Source: CAVSRC01 sp963762605
Lineage (GTDB): Bacteria; Pseudomonadota; Alphaproteobacteria; Rhizobiales; Kaistiaceae
Assembly: GCA_963762605.1 (NCBI GenBank)
Contig: CAVXLJ010000017.1
Span: 124,001-188,000 of the forward strand
Reading direction: 5' to 3'
Length of the DNA: 64,000 nucleotides
This document shows positions 24,958 to 33,417 of this stretch, one piece after another. The first letter of the stretch is position 1; each line of letters starts with the position of its first letter. Made by a program: the position numbers and the translations under genes. The notes under the pieces were generated by a model. The model made no database searches and was not told the DNA's origin. It was given only the letters and a program-made list of their open reading frames with translations.

Positions 24958-27135
24958 TTACCCGCCGACCCGCGAGAAGTCGGCGACGCTAAGCGTCGCC
25001 TGGCGCAGGCGGTCGAGCAGCTTCAGCCGGTTGGCGCGGAGTTTCGCGTCGTCGACATTGACCATGACCTTGTCGAAGAAGGCATCGACGGCGGGGCGCA
25101 GGCGCGCCAGCGCCGACATCGCCGCCTGGAAATCCTCGATCTCGACGGCCGCCTTGGCCTCGCTGCCGGACGAGGCGATCGCCTCGAACAGAGCGCGCTC
25201 CTCCGGCTCGACGACGAGCTGGGCATCGACGGCGCCGCTGTAACGTTCACCCGACTTACGCTCTTCGTCGCGCAGGATATTGGCGGCGCGGCGGAAGCCG
25301 GCGACCAGGTTGGCGCCGTCGTCGGTGTCGAGAAAGCCGGCGAGCGCCTCGATACGGCGCACGATCATGACCAGATCGTCCTGGTCGCCAAGCGCGAAAA
25401 CGGCGTCGACCAGATCGTGGCGGGCGCCCTGCTCGCTGAGTTGCACCTTGAGCCGGTCGGCGAAGAAGGCGAGCAGGTCGCTCAGCACCTCCTCGCGCAC
25501 GAAGAATTCGTTCGCCTCGCCGGCGTCGCCGGTCGTGGCGCGGATCGAGGCGGCGACCGTGTCCGCGTGCCTGGAGAAGACCTGCAGCAGGTGCAGGCGA
25601 ATGCCGTGCTCGAGGACCAGCCGGATGACGCCGAGCGCCGCGCGGCGGAGCGCAAAGGGGTCCTTCGAGCCGGTGGGCTTCTCGCCCGCCGCCCAGAAGC
25701 CGATGAGCATGTCGAGCTTGTCGGCGAGCGCCACCGTGATGGCTACCGGATCGCCGGGCACACGGTCGGACGGGCCGACCGGCCGATAGTGATCCTCGAT
25801 CGCGGTGGCGACCGACAGGTCCTCGTCGCCGGCGGCGGCATAGTAGCGCCCCATCAGGCCCTGCAGCTCCGGGAATTCGCCGACCATCTCGCTGACGAGA
25901 TCGGCCTTGGCGAGTTCAGCGGCGCGTTCGGCGAGCTTGCCGTCGGCGGGTACCAGCGGCGCGATCTCGCGCGCCAGCCGCTTGAGGCGTTTGACGCGCT
26001 CACCCTGCGTGCCGAGCTTCTCGTGGAAGACGATCGTATCGAGCTTGGGCAGCCGCTGCTCGAGCGTGGTCTTGAGGTCGGTCTCCCAGAAATAGCGGGC
26101 GTCGGCGAGCCGGGCGCGGATGACGCGCTCATTGCCGGCGATGATCGCCTTGCCGCCATCGCTGGACGCGATATTGGCGACCAGGATGAAGCGGTTGGCC
26201 AGCGTCGCCTGCCGCGCGGCGAGACGCCGGGTTATGGCGTTGGCGCTGGCCGCGCCGCGGTTGAGCACGAAGCATTTCTGGTTGGCGCGGATGGTGGCGC
26301 GGATGACCTCCGGGGGAATTTCCAGGAAGCCCTCGTCGAAACTGCCGACCAGGACCACCGGCCATTCGACCAGCCCGGCCACCTCTTCCAGTAGGGCATC
26401 GTCCTCGACCAGTTCGAGACCGAGCGCCAGCGCCTGATTGTGCGCATCGGCGAGGATCATCTCCCTGCGCCGGTCGGCATCGAGGACGACCTTGGCGCGC
26501 TCAAGCTTGACCACATAGTCGTCGAAGCGCTTCACCTGGATCGCATCCGGCGCCATGAAACGATGGCCGTAAGTCGTATCGCCGGACCTGAGGCCGTCGA
26601 CCGCGAACGGCACGACCTCGGTGTCGGACGTTTCGGGGCCGAAGACACAGAGGATGGAATGGAGCGGCCGCACCCAGGTGAGGCTGCCGGCGGTGCCTGA
26701 GCTTTCACCCCAGCGCATCGACTTCGGCCACGGGAACGACCGGATGATGCCGGGCATGAAGTCGGCGATGACCTCCGGCGCCGGGCGGCCGGGCTTCTCG
26801 ATCATGGCGACGTAGAAATCGCCCTTCTTGTCCGGCTGGACAGTCGCCTGCTCGATTCGATCCAGGCCGGCACCGCGCAGGAATCCCTCGATCGCCTTGT
26901 CCGGCGCGCCGACGCGCGGACCCTTGCGCTCCTCGCGCTGGTCGGGCGAGCGCGCCGGCAGGCCGTGGACGGTCAGTGCCAGGCGGCGGGGCGTGGCGAA
27001 GGCCTTGGCACCCTCATAGACAAGGCCGGCATCGACCAGCGCATCGGTGACCATCTTGCGCAGGTTCTCGGCCGCCCGCCGCTGCATGCGGGCGGGGATT
27101 TCCTCGGAAAACAACTCAAGCAGAAGGTCAGGCAT
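24958..27135 (-). CDS. glyS: Glycyl-tRNA synthetase beta subunit
   Basis: A 725-residue beta chain of the bacterial tetrameric (alpha2beta2) glycyl-tRNA synthetase, responsible for tRNA binding. It starts MPDLLLELFSEEIPARMQ, the standard N-terminus, and contains KRIPKSMRW-like (FPWPKSMRWG), an HD-like region (FEKLGTQGERVKRL), and the C-terminal anticodon-binding part ending DRLRQATLSVADFSRVG. The longer frame from 27195 adds non-family residues. It is separated from glyQ by a glycosyltransferase-like gene on the same strand. Confidence 0.96.
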   Translation of the reverse strand: MPDLLLELFSEEIPARMQRRAAENLRKMVTDALVDAGLVYEGAKAFATPRRLALTVHGLPARSPDQREERKGPRVGAPDKAIEGFLRGAGLDRIEQATVQPDKKGDFYVAMIEKPGRPAPEVIADFMPGIIRSFPWPKSMRWGESSGTAGSLTWVRPLHSILCVFGPETSDTEVVPFAVDGLRSGDTTYGHRFMAPDAIQVKRFDDYVVKLERAKVVLDADRRREMILADAHNQALALGLELVEDDALLEEVAGLVEWPVVLVGSFDEGFLEIPPEVIRATIRANQKCFVLNRGAASANAITRRLAARQATLANRFILVANIASSDGGKAIIAGNERVIRARLADARYFWETDLKTTLEQRLPKLDTIVFHEKLGTQGERVKRLKRLAREIAPLVPADGKLAERAAELAKADLVSEMVGEFPELQGLMGRYYAAAGDEDLSVATAIEDHYRPVGPSDRVPGDPVAITVALADKLDMLIGFWAAGEKPTGSKDPFALRRAALGVIRLVLEHGIRLHLLQVFSRHADTVAASIRATTGDAGEANEFFVREEVLSDLLAFFADRLKVQLSEQGARHDLVDAVFALGDQDDLVMIVRRIEALAGFLDTDDGANLVAGFRRAANILRDEERKSGERYSGAVDAQLVVEPEERALFEAIASSGSEAKAAVEIEDFQAAMSALARLRPAVDAFFDKVMVNVDDAKLRANRLKLLDRLRQATLSVADFSRVGG

Positions 27136-27255
27136 ACGGGCAATCTTGGGTCGGAAGGGAGGCGCGAAGCGCGGAAATTCGCCGCTTTCTACCACGCTTT
27201 GGGGCTTTTCCTAGCCCGCCTGGGCCATCCGCCTGAAGCCTTTGTCCGCCGGCCC

Positions 27256-28830
27256 CTAACCGGCGAATTCGTAAATCGTCAGGCTGTCCCAGGCGCCGTG
27301 GACGACGGCTGCCGCCCGGTAATGGGCGGCGAGGTACCGCTCCGCCCGGTCGAGGCGCTGGGGCAGGACGGTGACGCGCCGGACTTGCGGATTGGCCAGC
27401 ACGATGAAGCGCGGATTTGCCGCCAGTGCGGTCCCCAGCGGATCCGGCGAAGGCGTCTTGAAGGCCGACAGAAGGTGGGTCGTGTGGAAATAGGGTGAGG
27501 GCGGCAGCGCGCCGGTCGCCGTATAGAGGTCGGTACCGCGATTGAGCACGAGCAGCCGGTCCTTCCTCGGATCGATGCCGAGATTATGAAAGGCTTCCAC
27601 CGCCTTGGCGGTCATCAGGCGATCGATGTTCCACGGGTCCTGCGTGAACAATTCGCGATGTTCCGTGTAGGCGAGCGTCACCGCGGCCAGCACGATCGAT
27701 GCCAACAGCGCGGCCCGGCGCCGCGTGGGCGCAACGCGCAGGCCATAGCAGAAGAACGCCCCGGCCAGGATCAGCAGCGGCGGCACGATGCCGAGCAGAT
27801 AGTAGTCGCAGAGCACGCGGCCGAACACGACGCTGGCCAGCGAAAAGGCCAGCCACGCACCCGCCATCACCAGCAGGCGTGCCGGAACGGCCGACCTCAC
27901 CAGTTCGAGACGCAGCAGGGTCCAGATCGCACCGCCCCACAGGAAGATCAGCACCGAGGAGAGGAGGATGGCGTTCGCGAACGCGCCAGGCAACGTGAGA
28001 TAGCGCGCGAACATCGGCCCGTAGCTCGCGACGACCGACGAATCGAGACGGCGCATCGCCAACACGATGACGGCGTCGAACATTTCGCGGAAGTGGCCAA
28101 TGGCGAGGAAGTAAGCCGAAAAGCCAAGCGCCGGAAGGGCCGCGCCGGCGACGAAGAGGGCCAGCATCTTCAGCCGTTCGCCGCGGGCGCCATAGATGGC
28201 GAGCGTGATGAAGGCGGCAGCCGCCTCGAAGACGGCGGTCTGCCGGATCATGCCGGCGCTGCCGATCGCCAGTCCCGCGAGGAACGCGGCGATCAGCCGC
28301 CGGCGCGTCGGGACATCGTCGTTGGTGGCGGCGACGACGGCTGCAAAGGCGGCGATGACGAAGGGCAACTGCAGCAGCATGTTGACGGCGGACGTGCCGT
28401 TGAAGGCGAGCGTGTAGACGGGGTAGAGCGCTGCGGTCCAGATGGCGAGACGACCCGAATTGACCGGACGCAGCATGCAATAGAGCCCGGCCGCGCCGGC
28501 TGCGACGGCGACGATCTCCAGCCCCTTGATGGTGGCGTAGGAGGCGCCGAAGATCGCTTGAGCAATGGCATAGACGAGAAAGACGCCCGGCGGCTTGATG
28601 TCGAACGCGGTGACGTAGGGAAGGCCGCCGCGCAACCATTCGCGCGCGATCACCGAATAGAAGAACTCATCGCCGTCGGCGGTGCCGTAGAACGGCAGGC
28701 GGACGGCCGCGGTCCACACCAGGATCAGGACGAGCGGCAGCGCGATAGCCAGCGCCCGCTCGGGCCATGCGGTGGCCGCGCCGGTTCCGGGCGCCGTGTC
28801 GCGCGCTATCCCGAAATTGGAGAGGGCCAT
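27256..28830 (-). CDS. GT39-like membrane glycosyltransferase
   Basis: A 524-residue integral membrane protein with around 11 predicted helices and a C-terminal soluble part. The early luminal motif DGDEFFYSVIAREWLRGGLP, with acidic residues after the first helix, and the following FDIKPPG are characteristic of the GT-C/GT39 (PMT, ArnT-like) transferases that use polyprenyl-phosphate sugars. It probably glycosylates lipid, polysaccharide or protein at the periplasmic face. Acceptor unknown. It lies between glyQ (85 bp) and glyS (120 bp) on the same strand. Confidence 0.8.
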   Translation of the reverse strand: MALSNFGIARDTAPGTGAATAWPERALAIALPLVLILVWTAAVRLPFYGTADGDEFFYSVIAREWLRGGLPYVTAFDIKPPGVFLVYAIAQAIFGASYATIKGLEIVAVAAGAAGLYCMLRPVNSGRLAIWTAALYPVYTLAFNGTSAVNMLLQLPFVIAAFAAVVAATNDDVPTRRRLIAAFLAGLAIGSAGMIRQTAVFEAAAAFITLAIYGARGERLKMLALFVAGAALPALGFSAYFLAIGHFREMFDAVIVLAMRRLDSSVVASYGPMFARYLTLPGAFANAILLSSVLIFLWGGAIWTLLRLELVRSAVPARLLVMAGAWLAFSLASVVFGRVLCDYYLLGIVPPLLILAGAFFCYGLRVAPTRRRAALLASIVLAAVTLAYTEHRELFTQDPWNIDRLMTAKAVEAFHNLGIDPRKDRLLVLNRGTDLYTATGALPPSPYFHTTHLLSAFKTPSPDPLGTALAANPRFIVLANPQVRRVTVLPQRLDRAERYLAAHYRAAAVVHGAWDSLTIYEFAG

Positions 28831-28915
28831 GCCGCCACCCGCAAGTTGCGTCCGCCTTACGGGTAAAGATTTGCGGTTACGGCGGCGTTAAGACATTGGG
28901 CGGAATTCGCCCCGC

Positions 28916-29839
28916 TTACGCCCCGCCGCCGGCCGTCTGCAGCCAGGCGGCGCCGCAGGCCTTGGCCAGGTCGCGCACCCGCAGGATGTAGCTCTGCCGC
29001 TCGGTCACCGAGATGACGCCGCGCGCATCGAGCAGGTTGAAGGCGTGGCTCGCCTTGATGCACTGGTCATAGGCCGGCAGCGCCATGAGGTGTCTGTCGG
29101 GGGTCGAGCCGTCTTCCAGATATTTTCGGCAGGCGGCCTCGGCCATGCGGAACTGCTCGAACAGCATGTCGGTGTCGGCGAACTCGAAATTGTGCCGCGA
29201 GAATTCCTGCTCGGCCTGCAGGAAGACGTCGCCATAGGTGACCTTGTCGTCGCCCTCGCGGCCGTTGAAGTTCAAGTCGTAGACGTTGTCGACGCCCTGG
29301 ATGTACATGGCCAGCCGTTCCAGCCCGTAGGTCAGCTCGCCGGAGACCGGCGAACATTCGAAGCCGGCGACCTGCTGGAAATAGGTGAACTGCGACACTT
29401 CCATGCCGTCGCACCAACATTCCCAGCCGAGCCCCCAGGCACCCAGCGTCGGGCTCTCCCAGTCGTCCTCGACGAAGCGCACGTCGTGCAGCGCCATGTC
29501 GAGGCCGATGGCCCTGAGCGAGTTCAGATAGAGGTCCTGCAGGTCGTCCGGCGACGGCTTGATGATGACCTGGAACTGGTAATAGTGCTGCAGCCGGTTG
29601 GGGTTCTCGCCGTAGCGGCCGTCCTTGGGCCGGCGCGAGGGCTGCACATAGGCCGCCTTCCACGGCCTGGGCCCGAGCGACCTGAGCGTGGTCGCCGGAT
29701 GGAATGTGCCCGCCCCCATCTCCATGTCGTAGGGCTGCAGGATGGCGCAGCCGTAATCCGCCCAATAGCGCTGAAGCGTCAGGATCAGCCCCTGGAACGA
29801 GCGTTCCGGGCGCATGTGGGCAGGGATGTCTTCGGTCAC
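28916..29839 (-). CDS. glyQ: Glycyl-tRNA synthetase alpha subunit
   Basis: A 307-residue catalytic alpha chain. Key segments are SFQGLILTLQRYWADYGC at the N-terminus, GAGTFHPATTLRSLGP, PSRRPKDGRYGENPNRLQHYYQ-type sequence, GWECWCDGMEVSQFTYFQQ and ITVTER-like (VISVTERQSYILRVRDLA) near the end. Length is standard. It is preceded by a small membrane protein gene 87 bp upstream and followed by the GT39-like gene. Confidence 0.97.
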   Translation of the reverse strand: MTEDIPAHMRPERSFQGLILTLQRYWADYGCAILQPYDMEMGAGTFHPATTLRSLGPRPWKAAYVQPSRRPKDGRYGENPNRLQHYYQFQVIIKPSPDDLQDLYLNSLRAIGLDMALHDVRFVEDDWESPTLGAWGLGWECWCDGMEVSQFTYFQQVAGFECSPVSGELTYGLERLAMYIQGVDNVYDLNFNGREGDDKVTYGDVFLQAEQEFSRHNFEFADTDMLFEQFRMAEAACRKYLEDGSTPDRHLMALPAYDQCIKASHAFNLLDARGVISVTERQSYILRVRDLAKACGAAWLQTAGGGA

Positions 29840-29926
29840 GGCGGCGGTTCCAGAAGGAGAAAGGGCCGCGCAGCACGCGGCGCGTCCCTTTTAGACGGCG
29901 CACTGGCAGGGTCAAGCGAAGGCCGG

Positions 29927-30124
29927 TCAGCCCTTGGGCGGGCGATAGACGCCGGTCACCGGGTCCTTCTCCAAAGTGAGCTGACCGGGCACCTCTTCGT
30001 CCTGTCTGGTCGGCTTCGGCGCGCTGCGGAAGCTCGCCTTCACCGATTCGATGCGCCGCCGCACCCGCCACCACAGGTACATGACGAGCAGGAAAAGGAT
30101 GACGATGAGTTCGAGGCGGCTCAT
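29927..30124 (-). CDS. Small single-span membrane protein
   Basis: A 65-residue protein with one N-terminal hydrophobic helix (LELIVILFLLVMYLWW, residues 4-19), a basic stop-transfer region (RVRRRIE) and a soluble tail ending DPVTGVYRPPKG. The VTGVYRPP tail and its place between sppA and glyQ look conserved and gene-like. I recognise no named family. It starts 9 bp after the peptidase stop, so it is probably in the same transcript. Confidence 0.7.
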   Translation of the reverse strand: MSRLELIVILFLLVMYLWWRVRRRIESVKASFRSAPKPTRQDEEVPGQLTLEKDPVTGVYRPPKG

Positions 30125-30133
30125 GGAACAGTC

Positions 30134-30982
30134 CTACAGGCCAAACCGGCTCAGCATCAAATGCTCGTCGATGGCGGCCGTGACGCGCCCGATAAGGCCG
30201 GCGGCAAGGCGGTCGCTGCCGCCGAGGCCCAGCCGGCGGCGCAGCATGCCCTTCTCCATCGGTATCACCTTGAGCCGCACCTTCTCGCCATAGGCCTCGC
30301 GCAACACGGAGCGCAAATCGCCGATGCGGTCGGCAAGGCCGAGTTCGATGGCCTTGTTGCCCGACCAGAAGGCACCGGTGAACAGATCCGGATCATGGGA
30401 AAGCTTGCCGTTGCGGCGCTCCTTCACGAGGCCGATGAAAGCGGCATGGACGTCCTCCTGAAGCGCGGCCAAGCGGGCGACGTCTTCCTCGCGCTCGGGC
30501 TTGAAGGGGTCGAGGATGGCCTTGTTCTTGCCGGCGGTGTGGACGCGCCGCTCGACGCCGATGCGCTCGATCAGGCCGGTGAAGCCGAAGCCGGCGGAGA
30601 CGACGCCGATCGAGCCGACGATCGAGCTCGGGTCGACGACGATCTCGTCGCCGGCGGCGGCGATCATGTAGCCGCCGGAGGCGGCGACATCCTCGACCGC
30701 GACGATCACCTTCTTCTTCTTCTCCGCGGCGAGCGCGCGGATATGGCGGAAGATCAGGTGCGATTGCGCCGCGGCGCCACCGGGCGAATTGACCACGAGG
30801 GCGACGGCCGGCGCCGATTTGACGGCGAAAGCGCGATCGAGCGGTGCGGCCACCGACTGCAGCGTCAGGCCCTGGCGCAGCGGTCCGAGGCTGCCGATGA
30901 CGCCCGACAGGCGCACCACCGGGATGACCGGCCCCTCGCCTCTGAGGCGCGCTGGAATCAGCGATTTCAGTGAGAAAGCCAC
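30134..30982 (-). CDS. S49-family signal-peptide peptidase-like protease
   Basis: A 282-residue SppA/SohB-like serine protease. The nucleophile Ser lies in DVAASGGYMIAAAGD and the general-base Lys is probably in GKNKAILDPFKPE; VVNSPGGAAAQSHLIFRHI precedes them. There is no convincing N-terminal transmembrane helix, as in the short cytoplasmic or peripheral members of the family. It would degrade signal peptides or membrane-associated substrates. It follows trmN6 by 18 bp and is followed by the 65-residue membrane protein. Confidence 0.88.
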   Translation of the reverse strand: MAFSLKSLIPARLRGEGPVIPVVRLSGVIGSLGPLRQGLTLQSVAAPLDRAFAVKSAPAVALVVNSPGGAAAQSHLIFRHIRALAAEKKKKVIVAVEDVAASGGYMIAAAGDEIVVDPSSIVGSIGVVSAGFGFTGLIERIGVERRVHTAGKNKAILDPFKPEREEDVARLAALQEDVHAAFIGLVKERRNGKLSHDPDLFTGAFWSGNKAIELGLADRIGDLRSVLREAYGEKVRLKVIPMEKGMLRRRLGLGGSDRLAAGLIGRVTAAIDEHLMLSRFGL

Positions 30983-31000
30983 GGTCGTTACCTCGTCGGT

Positions 31001-31825
31001 TCAGGCCCCGCGCGCGCCCCATGCCGGGTGGGCGCCGGCAAGCGCGGCACCATCGCGCAGGATGTTTTCTACCGGCGACACATAGGCCCCACCGCTGGCG
31101 CCGTGAAGGACAAGGGCGGGAAGAAGGCGCGTTGGGGCGCGGCTGCCCTTTGTCGCAGCCACCAGGATGCGGTGGGCCGGTTCGCCGGCGCGCGGCTGGA
31201 CGGGCAGGATATCGAGCGCGCCGAAGCGGCTCCCGAGTGCCGCCAGCAGCGCGCCGATGCCGTCGGCCCGGAAGATGGCAACCAGCCGCCCGCCCGGCTT
31301 CAAGACCGAAGCGGCGGTGCGAAACCACAGATCGAGGCCGCCCTCGCCCAGCACGTGCGCCGCCGCCCGCGCGGCGCCGGGCGGCGCGGTGGTGGTTGCC
31401 GGAACATGGAACGGCGGATTGGTGAGGACCGCGTCGGCCATGGCGCGGCCAAGGCCGGCCGCCGAGCGCACCGCTTCGGCGGCCTCGACATCGGTCATCA
31501 CGATGGTCAGGCGGGGGGCGAAGCCGCGGTTGGCCGGCCGTGCCAGTGCCGCGCGGGCGCAAGCAACGGCATCCTTGTCGCGATCGACGAGAACGACCCG
31601 GGCTGCGCGACAGCGGGCCGCCGCAACCATGCCGGCAACCCCGGCGCCGGCACCAAGGTCGACGATCGTGCCGGCGAAATCCGGTTCAAGGGCGGCGCCG
31701 AGCAAAACCGCTTCCAGCCCGGAGCGATGGTGGCCGCGCGTCGGCTGGACGGCCTCGACCCGCCCGCCGATGAAGGCATCGACGGTGGTCACCGGCGGGC
31801 CGGCCTCCACCATGCCGGTGGTCAT
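31001..31825 (-). CDS. trmN6: tRNA1(Val) adenine-37 N6-methyltransferase-like protein
   Basis: A 274-residue SAM-dependent methyltransferase. Motif I is TIVDLGAGAGVAGM, and the catalytic NPPF motif of N6-adenine methylases is in VLTNPPFHVPA. This pairing and the overall layout match the YfiC/TrmN6 family that modifies A37 of tRNA1(Val). Start 31825 overlaps the DUF2007 stop as ATGA. A downstream in-frame ATG (31813) is an alternative. Confidence 0.85.
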   Translation of the reverse strand: MTTGMVEAGPPVTTVDAFIGGRVEAVQPTRGHHRSGLEAVLLGAALEPDFAGTIVDLGAGAGVAGMVAAARCRAARVVLVDRDKDAVACARAALARPANRGFAPRLTIVMTDVEAAEAVRSAAGLGRAMADAVLTNPPFHVPATTTAPPGAARAAAHVLGEGGLDLWFRTAASVLKPGGRLVAIFRADGIGALLAALGSRFGALDILPVQPRAGEPAHRILVAATKGSRAPTRLLPALVLHGASGGAYVSPVENILRDGAALAGAHPAWGARGA

Positions 31826-32055
31826 CCTTTCCTCGGCCTCTCGAGTTCGGCTCCGATCCCGGCGTCGCGCAGGATGGCGCGCGCGGCATCGAGCCGATCG
31901 CTGGGGACCAGCATGCGGCGCGGTATCACACCCAGCGAGCCCTCGACGACGCTCATGTTCTGGTCGAGGACGAGGACCTCGATGCCAGCGTCGCGCATCA
32001 AGCTCTCGACAAAGGAAATCACAACCAAGTCGTTGGTTTTCAACAGCTCTTCCAT
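31822..32055 (-). CDS. DUF2007 protein
   Basis: A 77-residue protein matching the DUF2007 pattern: MEELLKTNDLVVISFVESLMRDAGIEVLVLDQNMSVVEGSLGVIPRRMLV, then a helix ending in the stop. Members bind regulatory domains and often lie next to methyltransferases. The ATG at 32055 is chosen; the frame is open upstream to 32220 but those residues lie in an intergenic repeat. Its stop overlaps the trmN6 start. Confidence 0.85.
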   Translation of the reverse strand: MEELLKTNDLVVISFVESLMRDAGIEVLVLDQNMSVVEGSLGVIPRRMLVPSDRLDAARAILRDAGIGAELERPRKG

Positions 32056-32213
32056 CTCGGCCCACAGCTCTCCGGCGCCCTCTCGCGGTCGCCGCCACGT
32101 TAGTTGGTCAACGGGCGTGGCACAATCGCCGCTCAGGCCTTGTTCCGCCACCGCCGCTCGTCCCGGGGCACCTGCCGGCGGCGCATCGGCGTTCGCCTGA
32201 GGGTTGATTGGCG

Positions 32214-32263
32214 GCCACAAAATCGCTTCGCCGGAATGGTTCTATCTGGCCGGGAAAGGCTCT
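32214..32263 (-). repeat. Copy of the 50-bp intergenic repeat (family A)
   Basis: On the minus strand this reads agagcctttcccggccag..., closely matching the repeat at 57976-58025 over about 50 bp, including the shared AGATAGAA and GCGAAGCGATTTTG-like core. It sits between the divergent DUF2007 and ispB genes. The translated frame of both copies contains the same GQIE-FRRSDF run, which shows the relationship independent of coding. Confidence 0.7.
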
Positions 32264-32297
32264 ATGGTCCCCTGAAAGCCAATTGCGGAGCAGGTGC

Positions 32298-33317
32298 GTG
32301 GGTGTCGTCATCGCCCTGGATGAGGGCAAGAACAGGCCGAATGCGAGCATCGAGCCGCTGGTGCGGCTGACGCGCGAGGCCATGGCCGCGGTCAATGAGA
32401 TCATTCTCTCGCGCGCCGGATCCCAGGTCGAGCTGATCCCCGAGATCGCCCGTCACCTGATCGATTCGGGCGGCAAGCGCTTGCGCCCCATGCTGACCAT
32501 CGCCGCAGCGGAGATGTGCGGGCACAACGGCGACGGCCGGGTGAAGCTGGCGGCCTCGGTGGAATTCATGCACACCGCCACGCTGCTCCACGACGACGTC
32601 GTGGACGAAAGCGACATGCGGCGCGGCAAGGCCGCCGCCCGCATGGTGTGGGGCAATCAGGCGTCGGTTCTGGTCGGCGACTATCTGCTCGGTCAGGCGT
32701 TCAAGATGATGGTCGAGGTCGGCTCGCTCGATGCCCTCGACATCCTCGCCAACGCCGCGGCGGTCATCGCCGAGGGCGAGGTCATGCAGCTCGACGCTGC
32801 GCAGAACACCGCCACGACCGAAGACGAATACCTCGCCGTGATCCAGGCCAAGACCGCGGCGCTGTTCTCGGCAGCGGCGGAAGTCGGCCCGGTGCTCGGC
32901 AACCGGTCGCGCAGCGAACGCGCCGCCTTCCGCTCCTACGGCACCAATCTCGGACTCGCCTTCCAGCTCGTCGACGATGCGCTCGACTACGGCGGCAACT
33001 CGCAGCAACTGGGGAAACGCGTCGGCGACGATTTCCGCGAGGGCAAGATCACGTTGCCGGTGGTGCTCTCCTACCGGCGCGGGAGCGATGCCGACCGGGC
33101 CTTCTGGAAACGGGTGCTGGAGGACGGCCAGATCGAGGACGGCGACCTGGAGCGTGCGGTCCAGCTGATGCGCAGCCAGGATGCGATTGCCGACACGATC
33201 GAGCGGGCACAGCATTTCGGCGCCGTCGCGCGCGACGCGCTGGCGCCTTTTCCTGATTCGCCCCACAAATCTGCCCTTATCGAGGCGGTAGACTTCTGCG
33301 TCGGTCGGGTTAATTGA
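32298..33317 (+). CDS. ispB: Octaprenyl/polyprenyl diphosphate synthase
   Basis: A 339-residue trans-isoprenyl diphosphate synthase, probably making the ubiquinone side chain. The first aspartate-rich motif is HDDVVDESD (Asp99-Asp103) and the second is QLVDDALDY. GGKRLRPML, VKLAASVEFMHTATLLHDD and GKITLPVVL are typical. A GTG at 32298 with GGAG upstream is preferred over the frame starting at 32208, which overlaps repeat DNA. The exact chain length (octa- to decaprenyl) is not read from sequence. Confidence 0.92.
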   Translation: MGVVIALDEGKNRPNASIEPLVRLTREAMAAVNEIILSRAGSQVELIPEIARHLIDSGGKRLRPMLTIAAAEMCGHNGDGRVKLAASVEFMHTATLLHDDVVDESDMRRGKAAARMVWGNQASVLVGDYLLGQAFKMMVEVGSLDALDILANAAAVIAEGEVMQLDAAQNTATTEDEYLAVIQAKTAALFSAAAEVGPVLGNRSRSERAAFRSYGTNLGLAFQLVDDALDYGGNSQQLGKRVGDDFREGKITLPVVLSYRRGSDADRAFWKRVLEDGQIEDGDLERAVQLMRSQDAIADTIERAQHFGAVARDALAPFPDSPHKSALIEAVDFCVGRVN

Positions 33318-33417
33318 AATCCGGCCGGATGCTTCTAGGCTGGCTTGCGGTGGTGGCGCGAAATCGTCATCCTGCCGTCAAGCCGTTGTTATTGCTCAAG
33401 TAGCGAGGGTCATAATC

